Assembly (NCBI RefSeq): GCF_900187045.1
Contig: NZ_LT906453.1
Span: 2,232,001 to 2,296,000 of the forward strand
Origin: Dermatophilus congolensis
GTDB lineage: Bacteria > Actinomycetota > Actinomycetes > Actinomycetales > Dermatophilaceae
DNA: 64,000 bases
Direction: 5' to 3'
Below, piece by piece: positions 8,815 to 18,051 of the stretch (positions within the stretch are counted from its first letter, which is position 1; every line of letters begins with the position of its first letter). The notes below the pieces were generated by a model. It saw nothing but the letters and a program-made list of their open reading frames with translations. It made no database searches and was not told the origin of the DNA. The translations under genes and the position numbers were made by a program.

Positions 8815-9204
8815 TTATGTGGCTTCGTTATCGAAGGGTGTGGGGCGATTCGGGTCGAAAGTCACTGAACGCACTGGAGTGCGGATCACGGCTTCTTCGA
8901 GCGGGGTGTCTTTCTGCTCACCGGTCTCTAGGAGGGCTTCACGCACGATACGGCGCGGGTCGTATTGGCGTGGGTCGTAGCTTTTCCAGTCGATGTCATC
9001 GAACTCTGGGCCCATTTGCTCACGCAGCTGGTTTTTCGCCCCATCAGCGAACTGCTGCACCGAACGAACCCATTCACGTAGTTTCGCGGCATAGCCTGGC
9101 AGGCGTTCCGGGCCGATAAGCAGCATGGCTAGCACGAAGATGATGATGAATTCCCACCCGTTGATGGTGATCAGCTCCTTCGTGGCTATACCGGCGCGCA
9201 GCAA
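8815..9204 (-). CDS. tatB: Sec-independent protein translocase subunit TatB
   Basis: Component of the twin-arginine translocase that with TatC binds folded precursor proteins. One N-terminal membrane helix (INGWEFIIIFVLAMLLIG), the hinge GPERLPGYAAKLREWV, an amphipathic helix and a long charged tail are typical of TatB. The only conventional in-frame start is TTG at 9204, which lacks a ribosome-binding site and would add about 10 residues. A good AAGGAG (9175-9180) instead lies immediately before CTG 9172-9174, the codon aligned with the usual initiator (M-x-x-INGxEF), and 9 nt before ATC 9163-9165. The true start is therefore open. Proximity to mrp and sigE supports the family call. Confidence 0.85.
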   Translation of the reverse strand: MLRAGIATKELITINGWEFIIIFVLAMLLIGPERLPGYAAKLREWVRSVQQFADGAKNQLREQMGPEFDDIDWKSYDPRQYDPRRIVREALLETGEQKDTPLEEAVIRTPVRSVTFDPNRPTPFDNEAT

Positions 9205-9265
9205 TGACTGTGTGATGAGCCAGTGCCGCTAGTTACTTATACCTACTGTGCGTGCACACGACACT

Positions 9266-9306
9266 GCTCTGGCAGGACACGGCACTGCACCGCATCCTGC
9301 CAGAGC
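9266..9306 (-). terminator. Hairpin between sigE and tatB
   Basis: Perfect 12-bp inverted repeat, GCTCTGGCAGGA (9266-9277) and TCCTGCCAGAGC (9295-9306), 17-nt loop. It is placed to end sigE transcription before tatB; there is no T-run on the minus strand. Confidence 0.65.
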
Positions 9307-9373
9307 AAAACAGTACTCTTCACCGCATCGGCCTCTTAAGCCCCACCAGTGCGGGGCGGGCAGAAGGGGAAAA

Positions 9374-10009
9374 TCACAGCGCAGGCTGTACCTCGGGCAT
9401 GCGCGTGGCTCGGGAACGCTCCGCTTTAGGTGCGCGGTGCGCCAACTCTTCACGCAACCGGGCACGCCCTCGGTGGATCCGTGAACGGACGGTACCGAGC
9501 TTAATGCCCAGAACATCGGCGATTTCTTCGTAGGACAAGCCCTCGATGTCGCACAACACGACAGCAGCACGGAAATCAGGAGCCAAGGACTCTAGCGCCC
9601 GCTGCACGTCGTCATCGAAATGATGCTGATCCCATGCCTGCTCGGGCCCGCCGCCGTGCGCGGGAAGCCGCGCGGCAGACTCTTCAGACAACGCATCGAA
9701 ACGTATCCGCTGTTTGCGGCGCATCCGGTCAAGGAACAGGTTCGTGGTAATCCGGTGCAGCCATCCCTCAAAGGTGCCCGGGCGGTAGGAATCCAGGTAA
9801 CGGAACACCCGCACGAATGTGTCGTGTGTGAGGTCCTCAGCATCATGCGGATTACCGGTCAAACGGTAGGCGAGTCGATACACGCGCGCCGAGTGAGTCT
9901 CGACGATCTCTTCCCAAGACGGCGCGGCGTGCACGGCGTCCTCGCCTGCACACGAAGCGAGCGCAGCAGTCGAGGGGGCAGATGCACCAAAAGTCGACGA
10001 GGTGGGCAC
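9374..10009 (-). CDS. sigE: ECF RNA polymerase sigma factor SigE
   Basis: Extracytoplasmic-function sigma factor of about 211 residues. Sigma region 2 is seen in [17 protein letters not shown] with the region 2.3/2.4 [19 protein letters not shown], and region 4 in [20 protein letters not shown]. It belongs to the SigE/RpoE group that controls envelope stress. GTG 10009 is chosen because AGGA lies about 9 nt upstream and the protein then has normal length; the frame continues to 10291 but the extra 94 residues have no family similarity. In mycobacteria the anti-sigma rseA and htrA follow sigE; here neither follows and a hairpin separates it from tatB. A methyltransferase gene diverges from it. 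Confidence 0.9.
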   Translation of the reverse strand: MPTSSTFGASAPSTAALASCAGEDAVHAAPSWEEIVETHSARVYRLAYRLTGNPHDAEDLTHDTFVRVFRYLDSYRPGTFEGWLHRITTNLFLDRMRRKQRIRFDALSEESAARLPAHGGGPEQAWDQHHFDDDVQRALESLAPDFRAAVVLCDIEGLSYEEIADVLGIKLGTVRSRIHRGRARLREELAHRAPKAERSRATRMPEVQPAL

Positions 10010-10201
10010 GGTCTCACGTCCTGTCTTGCAAAGGTTCGTTCCACTACACACTCTGCCGGGACAACCTGGGCATCTCCTGTACGTTCGGTTGCGGTATGTG
10101 CACGGAGTGCTGAAAAGTTCCTGCACTACTGTCCCCGAATCCAACACCCCGCACAGCGCCAGCCCCCTCACCTGCGCGCTCTGATGATTAAAGTGCTTTC
10201 T

Positions 10202-10834
10202 ATGAGCGCGCAGAAGCCAGCAAGTTGGGTGTACACGGAAGAATTCATCTCCGACCTGCCCGTCATGGACGCTGCGCGGCGCCGCGGACACGAACTGGGT
10301 GCCACGCCCGTCTCCCCCGGTGTCGGCGCCACCTTGCGTGTTCTCGCTGCAGCGGCGAAAACACGCACCGCCGTAGAAATCGGCAGCGGCGCCGGAGTTT
10401 CCGGGCTTTATCTACTCCAAGGCATGCCTGCCGACGGAGTGCTCACCACCATTGAACGCAACATGGAATGTCATAAAGCTGCCCGAACAACGTTCCGAGC
10501 CGCAGGCATCCCGACCCAACACACTCGTGCCATCAACGGAGATGCCCTTGACATGCTCCCTCGTCTAGCCGACCGCGGCTACGACCTGGTGTTCATCGAC
10601 GGAGACGAAACCGAATACGCGGACTATGTGAGCCAAGCTGTGCGGCTGCTACGCCCCGGAGGGCTCCTGGTCATTGATGACATGCTTTGGCACGATCGGG
10701 TCTCAGACCCGGCCGCCCGTGATGAAACCACCGTAAACCTGCGCGACCTGGGTAAAGAGCTCCGCGACGACGACAACCTTGAAGTCGCTCTTCTACCTGT
10801 CGGGGGCGGGCTGCTCGTAGGCACTCGCCGCTGA
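10202..10834 (+). CDS. SAM-dependent O-methyltransferase (family 3)
   Basis: About 210 residues, matching the caffeoyl-CoA/catechol-type O-methyltransferases. Motif I is [18 protein letters not shown], followed by TTIERN (acidic ribose contact) and [16 protein letters not shown] with the metal/acidic site, then LVIDDMLWH. The substrate is unknown. Its mycobacterial counterpart (the Rv1220c type) also lies divergent from sigE, which supports the assignment by synteny. ATG 10202 begins the conserved protein; ATG 10184 is in frame, and neither has a clear ribosome-binding site. A very strong hairpin terminator follows. Confidence 0.85.
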   Translation: MSAQKPASWVYTEEFISDLPVMDAARRRGHELGATPVSPGVGATLRVLAAAAKTRTAVEIGSGAGVSGLYLLQGMPADGVLTTIERNMECHKAARTTFRAAGIPTQHTRAINGDALDMLPRLADRGYDLVFIDGDETEYADYVSQAVRLLRPGGLLVIDDMLWHDRVSDPAARDETTVNLRDLGKELRDDDNLEVALLPVGGGLLVGTRR

Positions 10835-10844
10835 CCCAACACAT

Positions 10845-10890
10845 TGATGTGGGGGTGGGAAGACCTTTTGGTCTTCCCACCCCCACATCA
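10845..10890. terminator. Strong bidirectional terminator
   Basis: Perfect 21-bp inverted repeat (10845-10865 and 10870-10890) with loop TTTT, between the methyltransferase gene and the convergent DUF3117 gene. It should stop transcripts from both sides. Confidence 0.85.
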
Positions 10891-10921
10891 GTTTCGCGTC
10901 GGCCAAGCGATCACATGATCG

Positions 10922-11101
10922 TCACTCGAACGGCACTTCCGCACAGTCACGGATGGCCACACCGAGCGAAGCAGCCTCATCGGCAGTCATCTCAACGACA
11001 AGGCGTCCGCCACCCTCGATCGGCATACGAAGGACAATGCCACGACCTTCCTTGGCAACTTCCAACGGTCCGTCGCCGGTGCGGGGCTTCATAGCGGCCA
11101 T
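10922..11101 (-). CDS. DUF3117 small protein
   Basis: 59-residue protein starting MAAMKPRTGDGPLEVAKEG and ending RDCAEVPFE, which I recognise as the near-invariant actinobacterial DUF3117 family. It is compact, probably a beta-alpha fold, and cytoplasmic; no function is established. ATG 11101 has AGAGGAA about 4 nt upstream, and the length (59-60 residues) fits the family exactly. In actinobacteria this gene often lies near sigE and the O-methyltransferase, as it does here. Its low divergence suggests a core role. Confidence 0.9.
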   Translation of the reverse strand: MAAMKPRTGDGPLEVAKEGRGIVLRMPIEGGGRLVVEMTADEAASLGVAIRDCAEVPFE

Positions 11102-11329
11102 GAGTTCCTCTTCCCTGGGTCACGTCGGTGCCCGAGCGCGATGCGGAGGCGACAGACAACCACGCCATCTCACAAGTGGGCGGGCCACGTTCATCGAGAC
11201 GGCCCAGCGCATCAGCACCTACTTGTACACATCCATTATCTCCCGATAACTACGCCGATTCGAAATTTTCCGATGAATGCGAGTGTCGACAGCAGCGAAA
11301 CAGCCACAGCACCAAGCCACAACAAAGAA

Positions 11330-11359
11330 ACAGCCCCGCCTCCAAGGAAGCGGGGCTGT
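11330..11359 (-). terminator. Rho-independent terminator of the mannosyltransferase gene
   Basis: Perfect 10-bp repeat ACAGCCCCGC (11330-11339) and GCGGGGCTGT (11350-11359), 10-nt loop, followed on the minus strand by TTTCTTTGTTG. It lies 6 nt past the gene's stop. Confidence 0.8.
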
Positions 11360-11365
11360 CACCGA

Positions 11366-12679
11366 TCACGGCGGGTTATCGGCCGGCGGAGTGAACTGCC
11401 AAATCTCCCAAATCCACCAAGATTGGCTCAATAGGCCGATCACTACCCACACAGCCGTGAGAACCAACAGCCAACGCACCGTAAGACGCGGGCGTTTAAA
11501 CGTCCACTTCCACCACGTCACGGTGTCGGTGTGGTTCTCCAGCGGGTCTTCGCCAGGCTTGCCCCATCCGCCACCAATCATGATGACCATCCAGGGGAAC
11601 ATGAGAATCGCGTACCTGAAAATGCTGGTAGTCGGGTCCATCACTGCCCACAAGTACAACGGGTACGCAAAACACCACGACCGGAGCGTCACACCCAACC
11701 CACGCGCCCATGGACCAAGACCAATGGCAAAAACCGCGGCCCACATAAGAACTAGTCCCAGAGCAGCCAGCGGAACGAAATCAATGGTTCGATTGAAGAA
11801 GTCCCACCAGGGAACGAACGGAAGAATCTTGTCGTAGGCACGCCACGCTGTCATGGTCTGGGTGTAGCCATCGAATTCACCCGTGCCCTGCCACACCACC
11901 AAGGGCCACACGAGACCAGATAGCCCACACCCAACCAGGGACCACAGCATCGCCGCGTACTCGCGCCGTGAAATAGCTTTTCCGTCTTGGTTACGTTCCG
12001 TCCAACGCACAACAACACAAATCAACGCCACCAGCCCCAGAGGCAAAGTGACAGCACGAGTGAAACCGCTTAATACCGCGATACAGCCAGCCCAAGCCCA
12101 TTTACGTTTATCCAAAGCCCACAGAGCCGAAGCAATGACAATCACGCCGAGCGACTCAGTGTAGGCCACCTGCAATGTGACCGACGTAATGCACGTAGCC
12201 CAGACTGTTACCGCAGCTAGGGCAACCCGCGTCCCCACCTTGGAACGCAGAAACAGCCCAATAACAACTGCGGCAGCTCCACCAACTACTAGAGACAAGG
12301 TAGAACCAACTAGCGCAAACCCAGCCCCGGTTAGTGCCATGATGCCGCGGGTCAGCATCGGGAACATCGGATAGAACGCCCATGCGTTCTGCCACAACTT
12401 CCCAGTCCACGGATCCCGCGGCAAAACCGACGGATAGCCATCTTCAACAATCTGCCGGTACCAGAACGCATCCCACAACACCGTCATACGCAAGTAGCCG
12501 GTCTCGTTCTCAAACCAGACCACATCTACCTGATGATGCCCGGTAACGATCAACATAATCGCCGAGATCAGACGAGCGATGACATAGACGCCAACAATCG
12601 CGCCAACAAAGTTAGGGGTGCGATCCAACCGCCAGCGACTCTTCACAGTCGCCTCGGTATTCGTCGCCACGGAGGTCAC
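11366..12679 (-). CDS. PIG-V-like membrane mannosyltransferase
   Basis: 437-residue polytopic membrane protein with about ten predicted helices. It resembles PIG-V/GT-C type mannosyltransferases: an extracytoplasmic acidic loop with WDAFWYRQIVEDGYP, the conserved WAFYPMFPML, and LQVAYTESLGV after the third helix. Such enzymes use polyprenyl-phosphate mannose to modify lipids, glycans or proteins outside the membrane; the acceptor here is unknown. GTG 12679 has AAAGGAG six bases upstream. It starts 3 nt after the stop of the DivIVA-domain gene, so the pair forms an operon, and it ends with a clear terminator. Confidence 0.75.
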   Translation of the reverse strand: MTSVATNTEATVKSRWRLDRTPNFVGAIVGVYVIARLISAIMLIVTGHHQVDVVWFENETGYLRMTVLWDAFWYRQIVEDGYPSVLPRDPWTGKLWQNAWAFYPMFPMLTRGIMALTGAGFALVGSTLSLVVGGAAAVVIGLFLRSKVGTRVALAAVTVWATCITSVTLQVAYTESLGVIVIASALWALDKRKWAWAGCIAVLSGFTRAVTLPLGLVALICVVVRWTERNQDGKAISRREYAAMLWSLVGCGLSGLVWPLVVWQGTGEFDGYTQTMTAWRAYDKILPFVPWWDFFNRTIDFVPLAALGLVLMWAAVFAIGLGPWARGLGVTLRSWCFAYPLYLWAVMDPTTSIFRYAILMFPWMVIMIGGGWGKPGEDPLENHTDTVTWWKWTFKRPRLTVRWLLVLTAVWVVIGLLSQSWWIWEIWQFTPPADNPP

Positions 12680-12682
12680 GTA

Positions 12683-13126
12683 CTACTCCTTTTCTCCGCG
12701 CTCGGCGCGCTCAGCATCAGTGGTTACAGGCGCTCCCTCCGACGAAGAAGAGACGCGCGGAAAACGGTGCAGACTACCCACACGAGACGCCTCAGGGTCC
12801 TGGGACGCCGTACCAGGATAGGCGTCACCACCCACACCAGCGCCCTCTGTGTTCACCGATGGCCTGTGCGCGGCATCGTCCAAAGACATCCGAACCCGCT
12901 CCAACAACGCATCCACCTGATCCATGCGATAGCCACGAACAGCCGTATCAAACCGCACACCATCAAGATCCGCACGCGTCAACGGTCCCTCCCCTGCCGC
13001 GGCCCATCCCCCAGCTGAAGACACCGGAGGAGGCATACATAGATCACCCCTGCCCCATCTACCGAGCACCGCAGCAACCGCAGCACCCAAAAGAACAATG
13101 ACCGACACCACAAGTAAAACGATCAC
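12683..13126 (-). CDS. DivIVA-domain protein with N-terminal membrane anchor
   Basis: 147 residues: one N-terminal membrane helix (MIVLLVVSVIVLLGAAVAAVL), a linker, then a short DivIVA-type motif LDGVRFDTAVRGYRMDQVDALLERV (about 55-80), and a disordered acidic/serine-rich tail. The motif occurs in many small actinobacterial proteins that localise to poles or septa; the role is not established. Start GTG 13126 is the only one that keeps the membrane helix; the ribosome-binding site is weak. Immediate linkage to the mannosyltransferase suggests a polar or septal envelope-glycosylation role, which is inference. Confidence 0.7.
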   Translation of the reverse strand: MIVLLVVSVIVLLGAAVAAVLGRWGRGDLCMPPPVSSAGGWAAAGEGPLTRADLDGVRFDTAVRGYRMDQVDALLERVRMSLDDAAHRPSVNTEGAGVGGDAYPGTASQDPEASRVGSLHRFPRVSSSSEGAPVTTDAERAERGEKE

Positions 13127-13287
13127 GACACTGATCGTCGCATGCCCGCAGACCGAATGAGCTCCATCGCGTGGGCAGATTCATCAGTCACCGTCACAAG
13201 GCAGCACCCTGCCCGTGGCCATTACCGGTGCAGCACTAAAACACCCAAGGCACCCCGGCCACTGCCCCCGCTGAGGCTGCACACCCC

Positions 13288-14214
13288 TCACACATCCGCC
13301 GCGGCCTGCCCCAACACCTTCCCCACCTCACGGCGCACAACCTCAGCAATCTCCTCAACCAACTCACCATTGGTCGACGAGGCACGACGAGCCAACACAA
13401 TCGAACGCGAGGGCCCCTGCCCTGCAAACGGACGCACCGACAACCCTGGCGTCACCGGAACGGGCGACAACGTCGCCAACCGCGGCAGCAACGTCACCCC
13501 CACCCCCGAAGCCACCATGTACCGCAACGTCTCCAAACTCGTGGCACGGAACCCAGCACGCTCCTGGGCCCCCACCGAATGACACACCTCCAACGCCTGA
13601 TCGCGCAGACAATGCCCATCCTCAAGCAGCAACACATCTTCATCAGCCAGCGCATCACTCACACTGGGGACCGCACCCTCAGCGAAACGATGCCCCGCCG
13701 GAACAGCAAGATCAAAAGGCTCAGTGAACAACGCAGACACCACCAGCCCCGTCTCATCCGGCGGTACAGGAGAAGCAACAACAATCGCGTCCAAAGACCC
13801 CGACAACAAACCCGCTACCAAATCCGCGGTCTTCTCCTCCACCAGTAACAACTCAACCTCAGGAAGCGCCTCGCTCAGCTGCCGCACCACATGCGGAAGC
13901 AAATACGGCCCCAACGTCGGGAACACACCCAACTTCACACTTCCCGACCGCGGGTTACGGGCACGCTTAGCAAGCACTTCAATATCCCGCACCTCACCCA
14001 AGACGCTACGAGCCCGCTCAACCACCGCCTCCCCCGTGGCCGTGAACAACACCGACCGGCTCGACCTCTCGATAAGAGAAACACCTAAGTAGCTCTCTAG
14101 CTTCTTGATCTGCATCGACAACGTCGGCTGACTCACGTAGCACGCAGCAGCAGCACGCCCGAAATGACGCTGCTCATACAACGCCACCAAGTACTCAAGA
14201 TCTCGGATGTTCAT
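13288..14214 (-). CDS. oxyR: Hydrogen-peroxide sensing LysR regulator OxyR
   Basis: 308-residue LysR-family activator/repressor. The N-terminal winged helix-turn-helix (RHFGRAAAACYVSQPTLSMQ) is followed by a substrate-binding-like domain. The redox pair is present as Cys202 and Cys211 in LEDGHCLRDQALEVC, the same spacing as C199/C208 of E. coli OxyR, so a disulfide switch is expected. It lies downstream of ahpC-ahpF on the same strand, separated by a 15-bp hairpin. The likely regulon includes ahpCF; a typical OxyR site was not recognised by eye. Confidence 0.92.
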   Translation of the reverse strand: MNIRDLEYLVALYEQRHFGRAAAACYVSQPTLSMQIKKLESYLGVSLIERSSRSVLFTATGEAVVERARSVLGEVRDIEVLAKRARNPRSGSVKLGVFPTLGPYLLPHVVRQLSEALPEVELLLVEEKTADLVAGLLSGSLDAIVVASPVPPDETGLVVSALFTEPFDLAVPAGHRFAEGAVPSVSDALADEDVLLLEDGHCLRDQALEVCHSVGAQERAGFRATSLETLRYMVASGVGVTLLPRLATLSPVPVTPGLSVRPFAGQGPSRSIVLARRASSTNGELVEEIAEVVRREVGKVLGQAAADV

Positions 14215-14252
14215 CGACGTCTCCTGGAGGAAAAGAGCTACAACAAATAGTG

Positions 14253-14291
14253 GTCGTGGCCCGCTTCCTCCCCAGCGAAGCGGGCCACGAC
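14253..14291 (-). terminator. Hairpin between ahpF and oxyR
   Basis: Perfect 15-bp inverted repeat (14253-14267 and 14277-14291) with a 9-nt loop, directly after ahpF. On the minus strand ACTATTTGTTG follows, so it can terminate ahpF; some read-through into oxyR is possible because oxyR starts 39 nt further on. Confidence 0.75.
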
Positions 14292-14314
14292 TCGATCAAG
14301 GCACCAAAGACAGA

Positions 14315-15889
14315 TCAGGCCTCAGCAGGAGCGCTCGTGCGAATGAGGTGATCGAAAGCACCCAGCGCAGCAGTAGCACCAGCACCAAAAGCAGTCACAA
14401 TCTGCTTGTACGGAGCAACGGTGCAGTCACCGGCAGCGAACACACCTGGCACGCTCGTTGCACCGTGCTCATCGATGACAATTTCCTTACGATCAGACAT
14501 CTGCACTGCCTCACCTAGCCATTCGGTGTTCGGCAAGAGACCGATCTGCACGAAGATTCCCTGCAAGTCCACGTGCTTAATCTCGCCAGTTTCGCGGTCT
14601 TCATAGTCCAGCCCCGTCACTGACGTGCCATCACCCAACACCTCGCTCGTGCGCGCATTAAGAATGATGTCGACGTTGTCCAAACTGCGCAGCTTGCGCT
14701 GAAGCACCTCATCAGCCTTCATCTCCGGAAGGAACTCAAACAAGGTCACGTGCTCAACGACACCAGCCAGGTCAATCGCAGCCTCAACACCTGAGTTACC
14801 CCCACCAACAACTGCGATGCGCTTGCCCTTGAACAACGGGCCATCACAGTGCGGGCAGTTAGAAACACCCTTGTTGCGGTAGTCATCCTCACCAGGAATG
14901 CCCATCTTGCGCCACCGAGCTCCCGTGGCCAGGATGACCGTCTTGCCCTTCAGCGCAGCATCGCCGAACTCAACCGTCACATAGCCGTCCTCACCAGCTG
15001 GCAACAGTTTGGTTGCCTGCTGGTTCTTCACCACGGTGACGTCATACTGCTTCATGTGCTCCTGCAGGTCACCGGAAAGCTTCGGTCCTTCGGTGTACGG
15101 CACAGAGATAAGGTTCTCGATCGCCATCGTGTCATTGACCTGACCACCCAAACGGTCAGCAACCAAAGCCGTAGGAATACCCTTACGTGCAGCATAAATC
15201 GAAGCCGCCACACCGGCAGGGCCTCCACCAACCACCAGCACATCAACTGGATCGACTTTGCCCAGCGCTTCAGCTGAACGCTGTGCAGCCCCTTCAGCAT
15301 CAATCTTGGCCAGGATCTCAGCGGCCTCCATGCGGCCCTGATCAAACAGCTCACCGTTGAGGTACACAGCCGGCACGGCCATGATGTTCTTCTCTTGGAT
15401 CTCATCCTGGAACAGCGACCCCTCTACCGCTGTGTGCCGGATCCGCGGGTTCACCACACTCATCATGTTCAGCGCCTGCACCACCGTGGGGCAGTTCTGG
15501 CACGTCAACGACATGTATGTCGTGAACTCGTAGTCGCCTTCCAGCGCCGCAATGGCGTTCAAGAGCGCCTCGTCCTCTTTCGGAGCACGGCCGCCCACCT
15601 GCAGCAGAGCCAACACCAACGACGTGAACTCATGCCCCATCGGCAAACCCGCGAACGTCACTGACACATCCGTGCCCGTGCGCACCACATCAAAGCTGGG
15701 CGTACGCGCATTCGTACCATCAAAACGAGCCGTCACCTTATCAGACAACGCTGCGATCTCGTTCAGCAGATCCTTCATCTCGCCCGACTTTGGGCGATCA
15801 TCGAGCGTGGCAACCAACTCAATGGGCTGCTCCAACATCTCCAAGTACTGCTTCAACGACGCGGTCAGTGTGGAATCCAGGACGGACAC
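14315..15889 (-). CDS. ahpF: Alkyl hydroperoxide reductase subunit F
   Basis: 524-residue NAD(P)H-dependent disulfide reductase that regenerates AhpC. The N-terminal double thioredoxin-fold domain carries the CQNC pair (Cys130/Cys133); the FAD/NAD thioredoxin-reductase-like core starts at about 215 with [16 protein letters not shown], has the redox CPHC (Cys345/Cys348), the NADH motif [12 protein letters not shown] and the C-terminal FAD motif GVFAAGDCT. Length and order are standard. It lies 228 nt downstream of ahpC on the same strand with an intervening hairpin, so expression may be lower than ahpC. Confidence 0.95.
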   Translation of the reverse strand: MSVLDSTLTASLKQYLEMLEQPIELVATLDDRPKSGEMKDLLNEIAALSDKVTARFDGTNARTPSFDVVRTGTDVSVTFAGLPMGHEFTSLVLALLQVGGRAPKEDEALLNAIAALEGDYEFTTYMSLTCQNCPTVVQALNMMSVVNPRIRHTAVEGSLFQDEIQEKNIMAVPAVYLNGELFDQGRMEAAEILAKIDAEGAAQRSAEALGKVDPVDVLVVGGGPAGVAASIYAARKGIPTALVADRLGGQVNDTMAIENLISVPYTEGPKLSGDLQEHMKQYDVTVVKNQQATKLLPAGEDGYVTVEFGDAALKGKTVILATGARWRKMGIPGEDDYRNKGVSNCPHCDGPLFKGKRIAVVGGGNSGVEAAIDLAGVVEHVTLFEFLPEMKADEVLQRKLRSLDNVDIILNARTSEVLGDGTSVTGLDYEDRETGEIKHVDLQGIFVQIGLLPNTEWLGEAVQMSDRKEIVIDEHGATSVPGVFAAGDCTVAPYKQIVTAFGAGATAALGAFDHLIRTSAPAEA

Positions 15890-16016
15890 GAAAAACTCCT
15901 TATCGCACTACGCGACCGGTGACGATCGCGGCTAAGAACGGCACACAACCCCCCATCAGGTCGCGTCCGGGTCACAAACAAGCCACTCACAAAGGCAGCA
16001 GAAGATTTCAGGTACA

Positions 16017-16051
16017 ACGACGGCGGGCAGCCCCCCGCCACCCGCCGTCGT
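16017..16051 (-). terminator. Hairpin between ahpC and ahpF
   Basis: 11-bp GC-rich inverted repeat (ACGACGGCGGG 16017-16027, CCCGCCGTCGT 16041-16051), 13-nt loop, 67 nt downstream of the ahpC stop. It may act as a partial terminator that sets the ahpC:ahpF ratio. Confidence 0.6.
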
Positions 16052-16100
16052 CGGCGCCGGTCGCCTCAGAGGGAAACTCCCTCATAACGCGGACCCGGTC

Positions 16101-16119
16101 GATCAGGTGTTACCTGATC
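16101..16119. repeat. Palindrome across the ahpC stop
   Basis: GATCAGGT-GTT-ACCTGATC, an 8-bp perfect inverted repeat with a 3-nt loop that overlaps the ahpC stop codon (16118-16120). It could protect the mRNA 3' end. Confidence 0.5.
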
Positions 16120-16681
16120 AGATCTTGCCCACGAGGTCGATCGAGGGAGCCAAGGTGCTCTCGCCCTCTTCCCACTTAGCGGGGCACACCTCGTTGGGGT
16201 GCTTACGCACGTACTGGGCAGCCTTGATCTTGCGGATCAGCTGCTCGGCCTCGCGCCCCACGCCCTCCGGGGTGATCTCCAAGTACTGGATGACACCGTC
16301 GGGGTCAACGAGGAACGTGCCGCGGTCGGCGACGTTGTCACCTTCACGCATGTTCTCGAAGTTGTTGGTGATGACACCGTTGCGGTCACCCAACATGAAG
16401 TACTTGATCTTGCCGATCGTCTCGGAAGCCTCGTGCCAAGCCTTGTGCACGAAGTGGCTGTCCGTAGAAACGGAGTAGACCTCGACGTCGAGCTTCTGCA
16501 GCTCTTCGTAGTGGTCAGCCATGTCACCGAGCTCGGTGGGGCAGACAAAGGTGAAGTCTGCCGGGTAGAAGAAGAACACGGACCACTTGCCGAGAACGTC
16601 TTTGTCGGAAACCTCGACGAACTCACCGTTACGGAACGCAGTGGTCTCGAAAGGGAGGATCTTGGTGTTCAGGACGGACAT
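16118..16681 (-). CDS. ahpC: Alkyl hydroperoxide reductase subunit C (typical 2-Cys peroxiredoxin)
   Basis: 187-residue peroxiredoxin that reduces H2O2, organic peroxides and peroxynitrite. The peroxidatic Cys47 lies in [11 protein letters not shown] and the resolving Cys166 in [11 protein letters not shown], with the 2-Cys decamer-forming fold. Length equals the AhpC family. AhpF next to it is the dedicated reductant. It starts the block ahpC-ahpF-oxyR; the upstream 180 bp to dapE is AT-richer than the surroundings and must hold the promoter, though no clear -10/-35 pair was recognised. Confidence 0.96.
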   Translation of the reverse strand: MSVLNTKILPFETTAFRNGEFVEVSDKDVLGKWSVFFFYPADFTFVCPTELGDMADHYEELQKLDVEVYSVSTDSHFVHKAWHEASETIGKIKYFMLGDRNGVITNNFENMREGDNVADRGTFLVDPDGVIQYLEITPEGVGREAEQLIRKIKAAQYVRKHPNEVCPAKWEEGESTLAPSIDLVGKI

Positions 16682-16863
16682 GCTTACACCTCTCTGTTGG
16701 GATCGGCGCCTCCCCCACCGATGGACCCGCTACCGAAGCAGCGTTCCCGGGGAGAACTTCCGATAAAGAATCTATATGGAACAACCCCCAAAATAAAGGC
16801 AAAATTGATTGAAATACGGCATCCCCGCCATAGGAATCACCTATCCCCCCAGATAAACACCCC

Positions 16864-18051
16864 TCACTGCCCCAACCACCGACACAAAGCAGCCAACGCC
16901 CTGCGATAGTCCTCCACCGGCGCATGCTCATCAGCCTTATGCGCCAACAATGGATTACCCGGACCAAAATTCACCGCAGGAACACCCAACGCCGAAAACC
17001 GCGCCACATCCGTCCACCCCTCCTTAGCCCGCACTAACAACGACGAAGCACCCAACGGATCTACCCCCGCAGCACCACCAGCAACCAACCCCCGCGAAAC
17101 CACCTCATCCCACGAACAACCCACCACCGACTCAACAAACCCCCGAGCAACCTGCGAATCCAACCCCGGCCGAGCCCCCTCAGCAAGATCAGTCACCCGC
17201 ACCTCAAACGGCGCAAACAACTCACGCATCCGCTCCTGCGCCTGCGCCCCAGACAAATCCGGCGCAAACCGGTAATTCACCGTCACCACACACTCATCTG
17301 GCACCACGTTCCCAGCCGTGCCACCACGCACACCCACCGCAGACAAACCCTCGTGATACGTCAACCCATCAACATCAACAGTCCTAACCTCAAACGAAGC
17401 CAACGCATCCAAAACCTCCGACGCCCGATGAATAGCATTCACACCCATCCACGGACGCCCCGAATGCGCCGCCACCCCCGGAACCACCACCTCACAACGC
17501 AACGTCCCCTTACAACCACCCTCCACCGCGACCGACGTCGGCTCCAACAACACCGCAAAATCCCCCACCAACAACTCCGGATGATCCGCCACCACATGCC
17601 CCAACCCATTCAGCGGAGCAGCCACCTCTTCATTGTCATAAAAAACAAACGTCACATCCCTATTGGGCTCAGGCACATCCAATGCCACCCGCAACTGCAC
17701 CGCCACCCCACCGAGCATGTCCACCGTTCCGCGCCCCCACAACTCCTCCACGCCACTACCCGACTGTTGAGCAGGCACCCTCTTCGTCGGCACATTCCAC
17801 CCAAACGGCCCCTCAGCCGCCGGCACCGTATCTAGATGCCCCGCCAAAATCACCCGCTCATCCCGACCCAAATCCGTACGAGCCACCACCACGTTCCCAA
17901 ACCGCGACACTTCCAAATGCCCCGCCGAACGCAACAACTCCTCCACTGCATCCGCCAACGGCCCCTCGCACCCACTCTCAGAGCCCACATCACACACCGC
18001 AGCAGTCAACGCAACAACATCAGCAGCAGGATCCAAACGAGGAGAAGTCAT
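16864..18051 (-). CDS. dapE: Succinyl-diaminopimelate desuccinylase
   Basis: 395-residue M20-family dinuclear zinc hydrolase that releases succinate from N-succinyl-LL-diaminopimelate. Zinc-site motifs are visible: LAGHLDTVPA, GRGTVDMLGG (bridging Asp), FYDNEEVA (catalytic and metal Glu) and the C-terminal LAHKADEHAP. The dimerisation domain contains AAHSGRPWMGVNAIHRAS. ATG 18051 gives the family-like start; the open frame reaches 18129 but adds only a Val-rich leader. It diverges from dapD across about 115 bp, so both lysine/peptidoglycan genes may share a control region. Confidence 0.93.
   Translation of the reverse strand: MTSPRLDPAADVVALTAAVCDVGSESGCEGPLADAVEELLRSAGHLEVSRFGNVVVARTDLGRDERVILAGHLDTVPAAEGPFGWNVPTKRVPAQQSGSGVEELWGRGTVDMLGGVAVQLRVALDVPEPNRDVTFVFYDNEEVAAPLNGLGHVVADHPELLVGDFAVLLEPTSVAVEGGCKGTLRCEVVVPGVAAHSGRPWMGVNAIHRASEVLDALASFEVRTVDVDGLTYHEGLSAVGVRGGTAGNVVPDECVVTVNYRFAPDLSGAQAQERMRELFAPFEVRVTDLAEGARPGLDSQVARGFVESVVGCSWDEVVSRGLVAGGAAGVDPLGASSLLVRAKEGWTDVARFSALGVPAVNFGPGNPLLAHKADEHAPVEDYRRALAALCRWLGQ

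Noticed and set aside
10117-10121. GGAAC on the minus strand as -35 of an autoregulated SigE promoter
   Set aside because: No matching -10 (CGTT/GTTG) lies 16-19 bp downstream.
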